Shown here piece after piece: positions 37,414-45,891 of a stretch of 64,000 nucleotides of DNA. A program made the position numbers and the translations under genes. Within the stretch, counting starts at the first letter, position 1. Every line of letters begins with the position of its first letter. The stretch is taken from assembly GCA_035940575.1 (NCBI GenBank), contig DASZER010000011.1, forward strand, positions 1-64,000, in the 5' to 3' direction. Under the pieces are notes generated by a model. The model was not told the DNA's origin and did no database searches. It was given only the letters and a program-made list of their open reading frames with translations. Source of the stretch: BP-191 sp035940575 (GTDB lineage: Bacteria; Actinomycetota; Actinomycetes; BP-191).

Positions 37414-37992
37414 ATGAGCAGGTTCTCGTCCAACCAGATCGTGACGATGGTGTGCGCCGTCGCGGCGGCGGTCGTGCTGGCGCCGGTCGGCGTCATGGCC
37501 GCGACCGGTCAGCTCGTCAACATCGTCGATCCGTCGAACGCCGGGCGCGCCGCGCGCGTGGGCAGCGGCGGGACGTTGCACGTCGAGACGCGTCCCGGCG
37601 CGGTCCAGAACTCCTTCACCCGCCAGATCAACACGACGGAGCTCGGCAACTCGCCTGTCTACGAGGTGACGGCGCCGCAGCGGATCGCGTTGACGCAGCT
37701 CACGGTGTCGAACGGCGAGAGCGACTACCCGGAGACCGAGGTCCGCGTCAACGCGTACGTGCAGACGACCGGCACGGCCGCCTGCGGCACCACGACGACG
37801 GGCTACACGCAGGTCGAGCTCGCGCGGTTCGTGCTCCCGCCGAAGGACACGAGGCAGATCCTGTGGAACGGCCCGCCGCTCGTCGTGCCCTCGGGGGCGT
37901 CGGGCAAGAAGAGCTGCGTCGTGCTGTACCTCCAGGAGCACGGCAGCCCCAGCGAGACCTTCTACAACGTGAGCGGCTACACGTTCTCGTAG
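37414..37992 (+). CDS. Secreted protein of unknown function
   Basis: 192 residues with an N-terminal signal or anchor (IVTMVCAVAAAVVLAPVGVM). The mature part is beta-rich, starts GQLVNIVDPSNAGRAARVG, and contains two cysteines (one near residue 129, one near residue 169). No family known to me. One nucleotide separates it from mazG, so it is cotranscribed. Its insertion between mazG and eno is not seen in mycobacteria. Confidence 0.7.
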   Translation: MSRFSSNQIVTMVCAVAAAVVLAPVGVMAATGQLVNIVDPSNAGRAARVGSGGTLHVETRPGAVQNSFTRQINTTELGNSPVYEVTAPQRIALTQLTVSNGESDYPETEVRVNAYVQTTGTAACGTTTTGYTQVELARFVLPPKDTRQILWNGPPLVVPSGASGKKSCVVLYLQEHGSPSETFYNVSGYTFS

Positions 37993-38036
37993 GCTCCGGG
38001 GAGCAACGTCCCCGATCCTGAACGAGGTGCGTGACC

Positions 38037-39320
38037 GTGGCGTCCATCGAAGCCGTCGCCGGCCGGGAGATCCTCGACTCCCGCGGCAACCCCACCGTCG
38101 AGGTCGAGGTCGCGCTCGACGACGGCACGATCGCCCGCGCGGCCGTCCCCTCGGGCGCCAGCACCGGCGCGTTCGAGGCGGTCGAGCTGCGCGACGGCGG
38201 GGACAGGTTCGGCGGCAAGGGCGTGGAGAACGCCGTCAAGGCCGTGGACGACGAGATCGCCGACGCGCTGCTCGGCATGGAGGCGTCGGAGCAGCGCCTC
38301 GTGGACCAGGCGCTCATCGACCTCGACGGCACGCCCGACAAGGGCCGCCTCGGCGCCAACGCGATCCTCGGCGCGTCGCTCGCGGTCGCGAAGGCGGCGG
38401 CCGAGTCGAGCGGGCTCCCGCTGTTCCGCTACCTCGGCGGGCCGGTCGCGCACGTGCTCCCGGTGCCGATGCTGAACATCCTCAACGGCGGCGCCCACGC
38501 GGACACGAACGTCGACATCCAGGAGTTCATGGTCGCGCCGGTCGGGGCGGCGACGTTCCGCGAGGCGCTGCGCTGGGGCGCCGAGGTCTACCACGCGCTC
38601 AAGGGCGTCCTGAAGGCGCGCGGGCTCACGACCGCGATCGGCGACGAGGGCGGCTTCGCGCCCGACCTGCCCGCCAACCGCGACGCGCTCGACCTCATCG
38701 TGGAGGCGATCGAGAAGGCGGGCTTCGTGCCCGGCCAGGACATCGCGCTGGCGCTCGACGTGGCGGCGACGGAGTTCTACGCCGACGGGTCGTACACGTT
38801 CGAGGGCGGTGCCAAGACGTCGACCGAGATGGCGACGTACTACGCCGGCCTCGTGGCGTCGTACCCGATCGTCTCGATCGAGGACCCGATGGGCGAGGAC
38901 GACTGGGACGGCTGGCGCGGCGTGACCGAGGAGCTCGGGACGACCGTGCAGCTCGTCGGCGACGACCTGTTCGTCACCAACCCCGCCCGCCTCGCGCGCG
39001 GCATCACGGAGCGCTGCGCCAACGCGCTGCTCGTCAAGGTCAACCAGATCGGCACGCTGACGGAGACGCTCGACGCGGTCGCGCTGGCGCACCGTTCGGG
39101 GTACGCCTCGATGATGAGCCACCGCTCCGGCGAGACCGAGGACACGACGATCGCCGACCTCGCGGTCGCGCTCGACTGCGGCCAGATCAAGACCGGCGCG
39201 CCCGCGCGCTCGGAGCGGGTGGCGAAGTACAACCAGCTCCTGCGCATCGAGGAGGAGCTGGACGACGCGGCGCGCTACGCGGGGCGGGCGGCGTTCCCGC
39301 GCTTCGAGGTCAAGGCGTAA
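38037..39320 (+). CDS. eno: Enolase
   Basis: 427 residues; converts 2-phosphoglycerate to phosphoenolpyruvate. Motifs: REILDSRGNPTVEVEV at the start, SGASTGAFEAVELRDG, the metal ligands in ALDVAATEFY, SIEDPMGEDDWDGW and LVGDDLFVTN, and the lysine/His segment MMSHRSGETEDTTIADLAVA. GTG 38037 is chosen because the ribosome site GAGG (38024-38027) is 9 nt away, against only 3 nt for GTG 38031. Confidence 0.96.
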   Translation: MASIEAVAGREILDSRGNPTVEVEVALDDGTIARAAVPSGASTGAFEAVELRDGGDRFGGKGVENAVKAVDDEIADALLGMEASEQRLVDQALIDLDGTPDKGRLGANAILGASLAVAKAAAESSGLPLFRYLGGPVAHVLPVPMLNILNGGAHADTNVDIQEFMVAPVGAATFREALRWGAEVYHALKGVLKARGLTTAIGDEGGFAPDLPANRDALDLIVEAIEKAGFVPGQDIALALDVAATEFYADGSYTFEGGAKTSTEMATYYAGLVASYPIVSIEDPMGEDDWDGWRGVTEELGTTVQLVGDDLFVTNPARLARGITERCANALLVKVNQIGTLTETLDAVALAHRSGYASMMSHRSGETEDTTIADLAVALDCGQIKTGAPARSERVAKYNQLLRIEEELDDAARYAGRAAFPRFEVKA

Positions 39321-39872
39321 GTGGCGTCCCGCGGGTCAGGCCCGTCGTCGCGGAAGGCGGCGCCGCGCAAGGCCTCGGCGGCGCGGCGTCCCGAGCAGCG
39401 GCGGCGCACGACGGGGACGGCGCTGCCTAAGCCGCCGCTCCCGGGCGCGAAGCGCACCGCCGTCACGACGCGAGCCGCGATCCTCGGCGCCGTGCTGATG
39501 GTGCTCGCGCTCGCGCTGACGGTGCCGTTGCGGCAGTACCTCGCGCAGCGCGGCGCGGTCGCGCGGCTGCGGGCCAAGCAGGAGCAGGCGCAGCGGCGCG
39601 TCGACGCGCTGGAGGCGCGCAAGCGGCAGCTCCAGGACCCGGCGTACGTCGAGCAGCTCGCGCGCGAGCGGCTGCACTTCGTGCGTCCCGGCGAGGTGCC
39701 GTACATCCTGCTCACGCCGCCGCCGACGCCGGTGCCGTCGCGCTCGAACGTCGCGGGCGGGCCCGGCGTCGGGGGGACGGGCCCCTGGTACTCGCGGCTG
39801 TGGGGCACGGTCGACGCGGCCGGCACGGCGCCGCGGCGGACGCCCTCGCCGACGCCGACGCCGTCGAGGTGA
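39321..39872 (+). CDS. FtsB/DivIC-type septum formation protein
   Basis: 183 residues: a basic cytoplasmic N-terminus, one membrane segment (about residues 51-69), then a coiled coil (LRAKQEQAQRRVDALEARKR) and the DivIC closing motif DPAYVEQLARERLHFVRPGE. It forms part of the FtsQLB divisome complex. A Pro/Ser-rich tail extends the C-terminus. GTG directly follows the eno stop. Order eno-ftsB-DUF501-ppx is conserved in actinobacteria. Confidence 0.88.
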   Translation: MASRGSGPSSRKAAPRKASAARRPEQRRRTTGTALPKPPLPGAKRTAVTTRAAILGAVLMVLALALTVPLRQYLAQRGAVARLRAKQEQAQRRVDALEARKRQLQDPAYVEQLARERLHFVRPGEVPYILLTPPPTPVPSRSNVAGGPGVGGTGPWYSRLWGTVDAAGTAPRRTPSPTPTPSR

Positions 39873-39876
39873 CCCC

Positions 39877-40347
39877 GTGATCCCGGACGAGGACAGGGCG
39901 GCGGTCGAGGCGCAGCTCGGGCGGCCGCCGCGCGGTCTCCGCGCGGTCGCGCACCGCTGCTCGTGCGGCCTCCCCGACGTCGTGGAGACCGACCCCGTGC
40001 TGGAGGACGGGACGCCGTTCCCGACGCTGTACTACCTGACCTGCCCGCGCGCCGCCTCGGCGGTCGGGCGGCTCGAAGCGTCCGGCCTGATGAACGAGAT
40101 GACCGCGCGGCTCGCCGACGACCCCGACCTCGCGGCGGCGTACGCGCGGGCGTCGGAGGACTACCTCGCGCGGCGCGACGCGATCCGCCGGCTCGACGGC
40201 GACCCGACGGCGGGCGGCATGCCCGAGCGCGTGAAGTGCCTGCACGTCCTCGTCGCGCACGAGCTCGCCGCCCCCGGCACGAACCCGTTCGGCCGCGAGG
40301 CGCTCGACGCGACCGGCGACTGGGGCGCGCGGGGGCGGTGCGTGTGA
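39877..40347 (+). CDS. DUF501 protein
   Basis: 156 residues of the DUF501 family: IPDEDRAAVEAQLGRPPRGL, HRCSCGLPDVVETDPVLEDG, PTLYYLTCPRA and GMPERVKCLHVLVAHELA. Three to four conserved Cys/His could bind metal or a cofactor. Function unknown, but invariably next to ftsB and ppx in actinobacteria. GTG start; stop overlaps ppx. Confidence 0.9.
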   Translation: MIPDEDRAAVEAQLGRPPRGLRAVAHRCSCGLPDVVETDPVLEDGTPFPTLYYLTCPRAASAVGRLEASGLMNEMTARLADDPDLAAAYARASEDYLARRDAIRRLDGDPTAGGMPERVKCLHVLVAHELAAPGTNPFGREALDATGDWGARGRCV

Positions 40348-41255
40348 CGCGCGTCGCCGCCGTCGACTGCGGCACGAACTCCATCCGCCTGCTCGTCGCC
40401 GACGAGGCGAACGGCAGGCTCACCGACGTCGTGCGCGAGATGCGGATCGTGCGGCTCGGGCAGGGCGTGGACCGCACGGGGGTGCTCGCGCCGGAGGCGC
40501 TGGAACGCACGTTCGCGGCGTTGCGCGAGTACGCGTCGCTGGTGGGCCTGCACGGCGCCTCGCGGGTGCGGATGGTCGCGACCTCGGCGACGCGCGACGC
40601 CGCGAACGCGGAGGAGTTCGTGCGCGGCTGCACGGAGATCCTCGCGGTCGAGCCGGAGGTCGTGTCGGGCGACGAGGAGGCGCGGCTGTCGTTCCTCGGC
40701 GCGACGTACGAGCTCGCCGGTGCGCCGGGACCGTACGTCGTCGCGGACATCGGCGGCGGCTCCACCGAGATCGTCGTGGGCGCGGACGAGGCCGAGCAGG
40801 CCGTGAGCGTCGACGTCGGCTGCGTACGGCTCACCGAGCGGTGGCTGCGCTCCGACCCGCCGACCGACGAGGAGGTCGCGGGCGCGACGGCCGACGTCGC
40901 GCGCGCGCTCGACACCGTCGAGGCGGCCGTGGACGTGTCGCAGGCGCGGACGTTCGTCGGCATGGCGGGCAGCGTCACGACGCTCGGCGCGATGGCGCTG
41001 GGCCTGGACGAGTACGACCCCGACGCGATCCACCTCACGCGGCTCAGCGCCGAGCGCGTCGAGGAGCTGACGGCGGCGCTGCTGCGCGCGACGCGCGAGG
41101 AGCGCGCGCGGATCGGCGCGATGCACCCGGGGCGCGTGGACGTGATCGGCGCCGGGGCGCTGGTGCTGCGCGAGATCGTGCGCCGCTGGTCGCTGCGGGA
41201 GGTCGTCGTGAGCGAGCGCGACATCCTCGACGGCATCGCGCTGAGCCTGGTGTGA
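40344..41255 (+). CDS. ppx: Ppx/GppA exopolyphosphatase-family protein
   Basis: 303 residues of the actin-like ASKHA fold: AAVDCGTNSIRLLVAD, the second phosphate loop VVADIGGGSTEIVVG and a GMAGSVTTLGAMAL region. It hydrolyses polyphosphate or (p)ppGpp. It lacks the C-terminal HD domain of long Ppx, so it is the short form. GTG 40344 taken for its GTGA overlap; GTG 40338 is also in frame. Confidence 0.92.
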   Translation: MTRVAAVDCGTNSIRLLVADEANGRLTDVVREMRIVRLGQGVDRTGVLAPEALERTFAALREYASLVGLHGASRVRMVATSATRDAANAEEFVRGCTEILAVEPEVVSGDEEARLSFLGATYELAGAPGPYVVADIGGGSTEIVVGADEAEQAVSVDVGCVRLTERWLRSDPPTDEEVAGATADVARALDTVEAAVDVSQARTFVGMAGSVTTLGAMALGLDEYDPDAIHLTRLSAERVEELTAALLRATREERARIGAMHPGRVDVIGAGALVLREIVRRWSLREVVVSERDILDGIALSLV

Positions 41256-41917
41256 GGCGGCGCCTCGTCGCGGCCGCCGCCCTCGGGGCGGTGGCGCTCG
41301 CCGGCGCGGCGGCGTGGGTGTGGTGGGTGCCGGGCTACCGGCCGTCGCTGCGCGAGGGGGAGGCGTACGCGATCGACGTGTCCGCGCACCAGGGCCGGAT
41401 CGACTGGCGCGCGGTCGCGCGCGACGGCATCGGCATCGCCTGGATCAAGGCGACCGAGGGCGGCGACTTCACGGACGACCGCTTCGTCGCCAACTGGGAG
41501 GCGGCGGGCGACGCCGGCGTGCGGCGCGGCGCGTACCACTTCTTCACGCTGTGCCGCCCGGGCGAGGAGCAGGCGCGCCACTTCCTGCGTACGGTGAACG
41601 AGGACGGCGAGGTGCCGCACGCGGTCGACCTCGAGCTGGCAGGCAACTGCGCCGCCCGCCCGTCGCGCGAGGACGTCGCGCGCGAGCTCGCGGCGTTCCT
41701 CGGCGAGGTGGAGGAGGCGTCGCACCGGCCGACGGTGCTCTACCTCGGCGACGACTGGCGCGAGCGTTACGGCCTGCCCACCGGCGACCGGCCGCTGTGG
41801 TTGCGGCGCGTGCTGCGCCGGCCCTCGGGCGGCTGGTACGCGTGGCAGGTGCAGGGCCGCGCGCGGGTCGACGGCGTCGAAGGACCGGTCGACCTCGACG
41901 TCGTGCGCGTCGGCTAG
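41252..41917 (+). CDS. Secreted GH25 lysozyme
   Basis: 221 residues. A signal anchor (VAAAALGAVALAGAAAWVWW) is followed by a GH25 muramidase: YAIDVSAHQGRIDWRAVARD (catalytic Asp), IAWIKATEGGDFTDD, GAYHFFTLCRPGEEQA and HAVDLELAGNC (catalytic Glu pair region), ending WYAWQVQGRARVDGV. It would cleave the peptidoglycan glycan strand during wall turnover. Coupled to ppx by GTGA. Confidence 0.9.
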   Translation: MRRRLVAAAALGAVALAGAAAWVWWVPGYRPSLREGEAYAIDVSAHQGRIDWRAVARDGIGIAWIKATEGGDFTDDRFVANWEAAGDAGVRRGAYHFFTLCRPGEEQARHFLRTVNEDGEVPHAVDLELAGNCAARPSREDVARELAAFLGEVEEASHRPTVLYLGDDWRERYGLPTGDRPLWLRRVLRRPSGGWYAWQVQGRARVDGVEGPVDLDVVRVG

Positions 41918-41920
41918 GGT
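41915..41920 (+). promoter_or_regulatory. -10 element of leaderless hydrolase gene
   Basis: TAGGGT includes the stop codon of the lysozyme gene and lies 7 nt before ATG 41928, which decides that start over GTG 41919. Confidence 0.5.
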
Positions 41921-41927
41921 GCGCGCC

Positions 41928-42614
41928 ATGGGCGATCTGGTGACGTTCGCGAGCAACGGCGACACGGCGGAGGGCTACCTGGCGATCCCGCAGGGCGGCA
42001 GCGGTCCCGGCGTCGTCGTCATCCAGGAGTGGTGGGGCCTCATGCCCCACATCAAGGACGTGTGCGAGCGGCTCGCGGGGCAGGGGTTCGTGGCGCTGGC
42101 GCCCGACCTGTACCGCGGCGAGACCGCGAGCGAGCCCGACGGGGCGATGCGGCTGCTGATGGGGCTGGCGATGGACCGCGCGGCCAAGGACATCGCGGGC
42201 GCGGCCGCGTACCTCAAGGGCCGCGACGAGGTGACGGGCGAGGGGATCGGCTGCGTCGGCTTCTGCATGGGCGGCAGCCTCGCGCTGTGGTCGGGCACGA
42301 TCTCCGACGACATCGTCGCGACGGTCGGGTTCTACCCCGCCGTGCCCTGGGAGAAGATGAGCCCCTCCTGGGCCAACTACGCGGGCAAGGCCGCGATCCT
42401 CCACACGTCCGAGGAGGACGGCGGCCCCGAGGCGCCCGGCATCGTGACGGCACGCGAGGCGATCGAGGCGGCCGGGGGCACGGTGACCGTCTACGGCTAC
42501 CCCGGCACCAAGCACGCGTTCTACAACGACTCCCGTCCCGAGGTGTACGACGAGGACGCGGCGACGCTGGCGCGCGAACGGACGCTCGCGCTGTTCCGCG
42601 AGAGGCTCGGCTAG
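41928..42614 (+). CDS. Dienelactone hydrolase-family protein
   Basis: 228 residues, alpha/beta hydrolase. The nucleophile is the cysteine of GFCMGG, typical of dienelactone hydrolases, with VVVIQEWWGLMPHIKDVCER upstream and the catalytic His in TKHAFYNDSRPEVYD. Cytosolic; substrate unknown. Its stop overlaps the start of the ABC gene by 1 nt. Confidence 0.9.
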   Translation: MGDLVTFASNGDTAEGYLAIPQGGSGPGVVVIQEWWGLMPHIKDVCERLAGQGFVALAPDLYRGETASEPDGAMRLLMGLAMDRAAKDIAGAAAYLKGRDEVTGEGIGCVGFCMGGSLALWSGTISDDIVATVGFYPAVPWEKMSPSWANYAGKAAILHTSEEDGGPEAPGIVTAREAIEAAGGTVTVYGYPGTKHAFYNDSRPEVYDEDAATLARERTLALFRERLG

Positions 42615-43528
42615 TGGCGGTCATCGAGGTAGCGGGCGCGCGCAAGACGTACACGAGGTTCCGCAAGCCGCCGCAGCGCGCCGTCGACGGGCTGGACCTC
42701 GCGGTGCCCGAGGGCGGCGTGCACGGCTTCCTCGGCCCGAACGGCTCCGGCAAGACGACGACGATCCGGATGCTGCTCGGGCTGGTCAAGCCCGACAGCG
42801 GCGAGATCAGGCTGCTCGGGCGCCCGGTCCCCGAGGGGCTGCCGGAGTCGGTCCAGGAGGTCGGCGCGCTGGTCGAGACGCCGCTGTTCTTCCCGAACTT
42901 CTCCGGCCGCCTCAACCTGGAGCTGCTCGCCCACGTCGCCGGCCTCCCGGGCTCGCGGGTCGACGAGGCGCTCGAACGCGTCGGCCTCACCGACCGCGCC
43001 GGCGACCGCGTGAAGGCGTACTCGCTCGGCATGCGGCAGCGGCTCGGCATCGCGGCGGCGTTGATGAAGCGACCCCGCCTGCTGATCCTGGACGAGCCGT
43101 CGAACGGCCTCGACCCGGCCGGCATCCGCGAGGTGCGCGAGCTGATCCGCCACCTCGGGGCGAACGGCGTGACGGTGTTCCTCTCGTCGCACCTGCTCGG
43201 CGAGGTCGAGCAGGTCTGCGACACCGTCGACATCCTCGTGCGCGGCAAGCGGATCACGTCGGGCTCGGTCAAGGAGGTGCTCGCCGCGCGCGCGACGGGC
43301 GAGGTGCGGGTGCGGACGGAGGACGTGGCGCTGGCCGCCTCGACGCTGACCGGCGCGGGCTACGACGTCACGGAGGCGGGCGACCACCTCGTCGTGGCGA
43401 ACGCGCCCGACCCGGCCGCGATCGCGCGGGCGCTGGGGGAGCGGGGCCAGTGGGTGTCGGAGCTGACGCCGTTGACGGCGAACCTCGAGAGCGTGTTCCT
43501 GGAGCTGACCGCCGGGGGTGGCATGTGA
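42614..43528 (+). CDS. ABC transporter ATP-binding protein (CcmA type)
   Basis: 304 residues: Walker A GPNGSGKTT, signature as YSLGMRQRLG, Walker B LLILDEPSNGLD, H-loop SSHLLGEVEQV, and a C-terminal regulatory segment typical of DrrA/NatA-like exporters. It forms an exporter with the permease encoded next. Substrate unknown. Confidence 0.9.
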   Translation: MAVIEVAGARKTYTRFRKPPQRAVDGLDLAVPEGGVHGFLGPNGSGKTTTIRMLLGLVKPDSGEIRLLGRPVPEGLPESVQEVGALVETPLFFPNFSGRLNLELLAHVAGLPGSRVDEALERVGLTDRAGDRVKAYSLGMRQRLGIAAALMKRPRLLILDEPSNGLDPAGIREVRELIRHLGANGVTVFLSSHLLGEVEQVCDTVDILVRGKRITSGSVKEVLAARATGEVRVRTEDVALAASTLTGAGYDVTEAGDHLVVANAPDPAAIARALGERGQWVSELTPLTANLESVFLELTAGGGM

Positions 43529-44430
43529 ACGGCCTGCTGCGCGCGGAGGTCAAGCGGCTCGTGTCGCGGCGGCTCGCCCGCGTGGTCGCGCTGGTGTTCC
43601 TCGGCATCCTGCTGCTCGTCCAGGTCGTCGGCGCCGTGCGCTCGCGCGACCCGAACGCCGAAGAGCGCGTGGACATCGCGGTGGCGCGGCAGTACTGCGA
43701 GGACGCCAAGGCGAGCGGGGAGTTCGAGCCCGACGGCGACTGCGACCAGGTGTACACCAGCGAGGACCCGCGCTACAACGCCAAGGACCTGCTGCCCGAC
43801 GCGGCCGGCTCGGTCGCGGTCGCCGCGGCGATCGTGGGGTTCGTCGTCGGGGCGTCGTACGTCGGCGCCGAGTGGGCCGCGGGGACGATGCAGGCGCTGC
43901 TGTTCTGGGAGCCGAGGCGCTGGCGCGTGCTGCTCGCGAAGGGGCTCGCGCTGGTCGGCGTCATGGTGGCGTTCACCGTGGCCATGGAGGTCGTGTGCTT
44001 CGCGACGACGCTGCTCGTCGGCGCCACGCGCGGCTCCAACGAGGGGGTGTCGGGCGTCCTCGGCGACGCGTTCTCGACGGCCGGTCGCGGGCTGATCGTG
44101 GTGACGTTCACGTCGCTGCTCGGCTTCGCCGTGGCGGGGCTCACGCGCGTGACGGGGGCGGCGCTCGGCGCGGCGTTCGTCTACTTCGCGATCCTCGAGC
44201 AGGTGGTCGCGGGGCTGCGGCCCGGATTGTTCCGCTACCTCATCGCGCCGAACATCGGCGCCGTGATGACCGGCGGCCTCAGCGTGCCGGCCGGGCGCGG
44301 GGAGGACGACTTCGGCGAGACCGTCGAGATCCTGCTGTCGGTCACGCGGGGGACGCTGACGCTCGCGGTGTACCTGGTCATCGTCCTGGGGGCGTTCTAC
44401 GCGGTGTTCAGCCGCCGCGACGTCACCTAG
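43525..44430 (+). CDS. ABC transporter permease (ABC-2 type)
   Basis: 301 residues with six hydrophobic segments; the first (VVALVFLGILLLVQVVGAV) is followed by a ~75-residue extracytoplasmic loop with two cysteines (CEDAKASGEFEPDGDC). The EWAAGTMQALLFWEPRRWRV segment is the coupling region seen in NatB/ABC-2 permeases. Coupled to the ATPase gene by GTGA. Confidence 0.85.
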   Translation: MNGLLRAEVKRLVSRRLARVVALVFLGILLLVQVVGAVRSRDPNAEERVDIAVARQYCEDAKASGEFEPDGDCDQVYTSEDPRYNAKDLLPDAAGSVAVAAAIVGFVVGASYVGAEWAAGTMQALLFWEPRRWRVLLAKGLALVGVMVAFTVAMEVVCFATTLLVGATRGSNEGVSGVLGDAFSTAGRGLIVVTFTSLLGFAVAGLTRVTGAALGAAFVYFAILEQVVAGLRPGLFRYLIAPNIGAVMTGGLSVPAGRGEDDFGETVEILLSVTRGTLTLAVYLVIVLGAFYAVFSRRDVT

Positions 44431-45219
44431 GTGGCCTGCGTCCCACCCGGGTCGGAGCATCCGGCGGAGGTGGCGTTCCGGCACACGCCGGTGGCGTACA
44501 CGGCGGCGGACGTCGCGCGGCTCGCGGAGACCGCACCGTCGCCCGACCACCTCGACGCGCGCGTGTCGGTGTGCCGCGCGTGCCCGCGCCTGGTGGAGTG
44601 GCGCGAGCGCGTCGCCGACGAGAAGCGGGCGTCGTACGCCGCCGAGACCTACTGGGGACGGCCCGTCCCCTCGTGGGGGCCGCCGCGCGCGCGCATCGCG
44701 ATCGTCGGCCTCGCGCCGGCGGCGCACGGCGGCAACCGCACGGGGCGCATCTTCACCGGCGACCGTTCCGGCGACTGGCTCTACGCCGCCCTGCACAGGG
44801 CGGGCCTCGCGGCGCGGCCGACGTCGACGTACGCCGGCGACGGCCAGCGGCTCGTCGACGTCCGCATCGTGGCCGCCGTGCACTGCGCGCCGCCGGCGAA
44901 CAAGCCGACGCCCGAGGAGCGCGACGCGTGCCGCCCGTGGCTCGAGCGCGACCTCGCGATGCTGGCGCCGACGCTGCGCGTCGTGGTGGTGCTCGGCGGC
45001 TTCGCGTGGGCCGCGGCGTTCCCCGCGCTGGCCGCCGCCGGGTACGCGCCGCCGCGCGAGCGGAGGGCGTTCGGGCACGGCGTGGAGGTCGAGCTCGGCG
45101 GGGGTGGCCCCACGGTGATCGGGTGCTACCACCCGAGCCAGCAGAACACGTTCACGGGGCGCTTGACCGAGCCGATGCTGGATGCCGTCCTCGCCAGGGC
45201 GACCGCTTTGGGGGGATAG
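44431..45219 (+). CDS. Family 5 uracil-DNA glycosylase (UdgB)
   Basis: 262 residues. Four cysteines for an Fe-S cluster begin with CRACPRLVEWRE. Motif 1 GLAPAAHGGNRTGRIFTGD and motif 2 CYHPSQQNTFTGRLTEPM identify UdgB, which lacks the catalytic Asp of family 1 and excises uracil, hypoxanthine and others from DNA. GTG 44431 directly follows the permease stop. Confidence 0.88.
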   Translation: MACVPPGSEHPAEVAFRHTPVAYTAADVARLAETAPSPDHLDARVSVCRACPRLVEWRERVADEKRASYAAETYWGRPVPSWGPPRARIAIVGLAPAAHGGNRTGRIFTGDRSGDWLYAALHRAGLAARPTSTYAGDGQRLVDVRIVAAVHCAPPANKPTPEERDACRPWLERDLAMLAPTLRVVVVLGGFAWAAAFPALAAAGYAPPRERRAFGHGVEVELGGGGPTVIGCYHPSQQNTFTGRLTEPMLDAVLARATALGG

Positions 45220-45255
45220 TTCGCCGTCCGCAAGCAGCGAACGGAGGTGACCCCC

Positions 45256-45396
45256 ATGAAGCGCATCGCCCTCGGCTTCGCCGCCCTCGCGTCGGCGGCC
45301 GCCCTCGCGGCCCCTGCCGCGGCGCACGAAGTCTGCCTGCCCGTGATCGACTACACAGGCATGCCGATCTGCGTCGACGCCCCGGTCCTGAAGTAG
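45256..45396 (+). CDS. Secreted cysteine mini-protein 1 (46 aa)
   Basis: A 46-residue peptide: signal sequence MKRIALGFAALASAAALAA, then a short mature part with the module VCLPVIDYTGMPIC. It has an extended ribosome site GGAGGTGA at 45243-45250 five nt before ATG and its own terminators (45397-45419 and 45485-45520). This is one of a family in this window with the shared C-terminal pattern C-x-V-x(6-12)-C. Function unknown; the strong initiation signal implies abundant expression. Confidence 0.7.
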   Translation: MKRIALGFAALASAAALAAPAAAHEVCLPVIDYTGMPICVDAPVLK

Positions 45397-45419
45397 GACC
45401 CCCGCGCCTGGCGCGGGTC
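45397..45419 (+). terminator. Terminator of mini-protein 1
   Basis: GACCCCCGCGCC-TG-GCGCGGGTC begins one base after the stop codon: a stem with a short loop, no T-tract. Confidence 0.6.
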
Positions 45420-45484
45420 GCCGCCACCCTTCGGCAGGTGTGCGTACGACCCGTTCGGACGCCGGGCGCGACCCTCCGAACCTC

Positions 45485-45520
45485 CGGCGGCGGAGCCCCC
45501 TCCCAGGGGCCCCGCCGCCG
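45485..45520 (+). terminator. Large GC hairpin, second terminator
   Basis: CGGCGGCGG/CCGCCGCCG stem with an inner GCCCC/GGGGC arm, followed by TTCGTCGT. Very like the hairpin at 45839-45868. Confidence 0.65.
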
Positions 45521-45581
45521 TTCGTCGTGACGGGCTACGTTCACGGGCACCCCCGATCCCTCGAAGGGAGGTGAACCCCTC

Positions 45582-45758
45582 GTGAAGCGACTCCTTCTCG
45601 GCCTCGTGGCCGGGGCCGCGCTGGCCACGGCCGTCCCCGCGTCGGCCTCCGTGCTGCCCGTGATGTGCGGCATCACACCGCGTTACCCCTGCGGCGTCTG
45701 CTACGTCGACGACGCGACCCAGGAACGGACCTGCGTCAGCCCGCGCGACCTCGTCTGA
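45582..45758 (+). CDS. Secreted cysteine mini-protein 2 (58 aa)
   Basis: 58 residues: signal MKRLLLGLVAGAALATAVPA-SAS, mature part with four cysteines (MCGITPRYPCGVCYVDD and TCV). GTG start with GGAGGTGA (45567-45574) seven nt upstream, in the same arrangement as the preceding peptide gene. Monocistronic between two large hairpins. No known family. Confidence 0.7.
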   Translation: MKRLLLGLVAGAALATAVPASASVLPVMCGITPRYPCGVCYVDDATQERTCVSPRDLV

Positions 45759-45838
45759 GGCACGCGCGTGACGCGGGACGCGGCCTTTCGGCGGCCGCTG
45801 TCGCGACCGGATTCGGCCCGTGGCGCGACGAAGCCCGG

Positions 45839-45868
45839 CGGCGGGAGCCCTACCAGGGGCTCCCGCCG
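45839..45868 (+). terminator. Terminator of mini-protein 2
   Basis: Perfect 12-bp stem CGGCGGGAGCCC with its complement around a 6-nt loop, followed by TT. Confidence 0.75.
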
Positions 45869-45891
45869 TTCGCGCGCTCTAGGCTCGTCGC

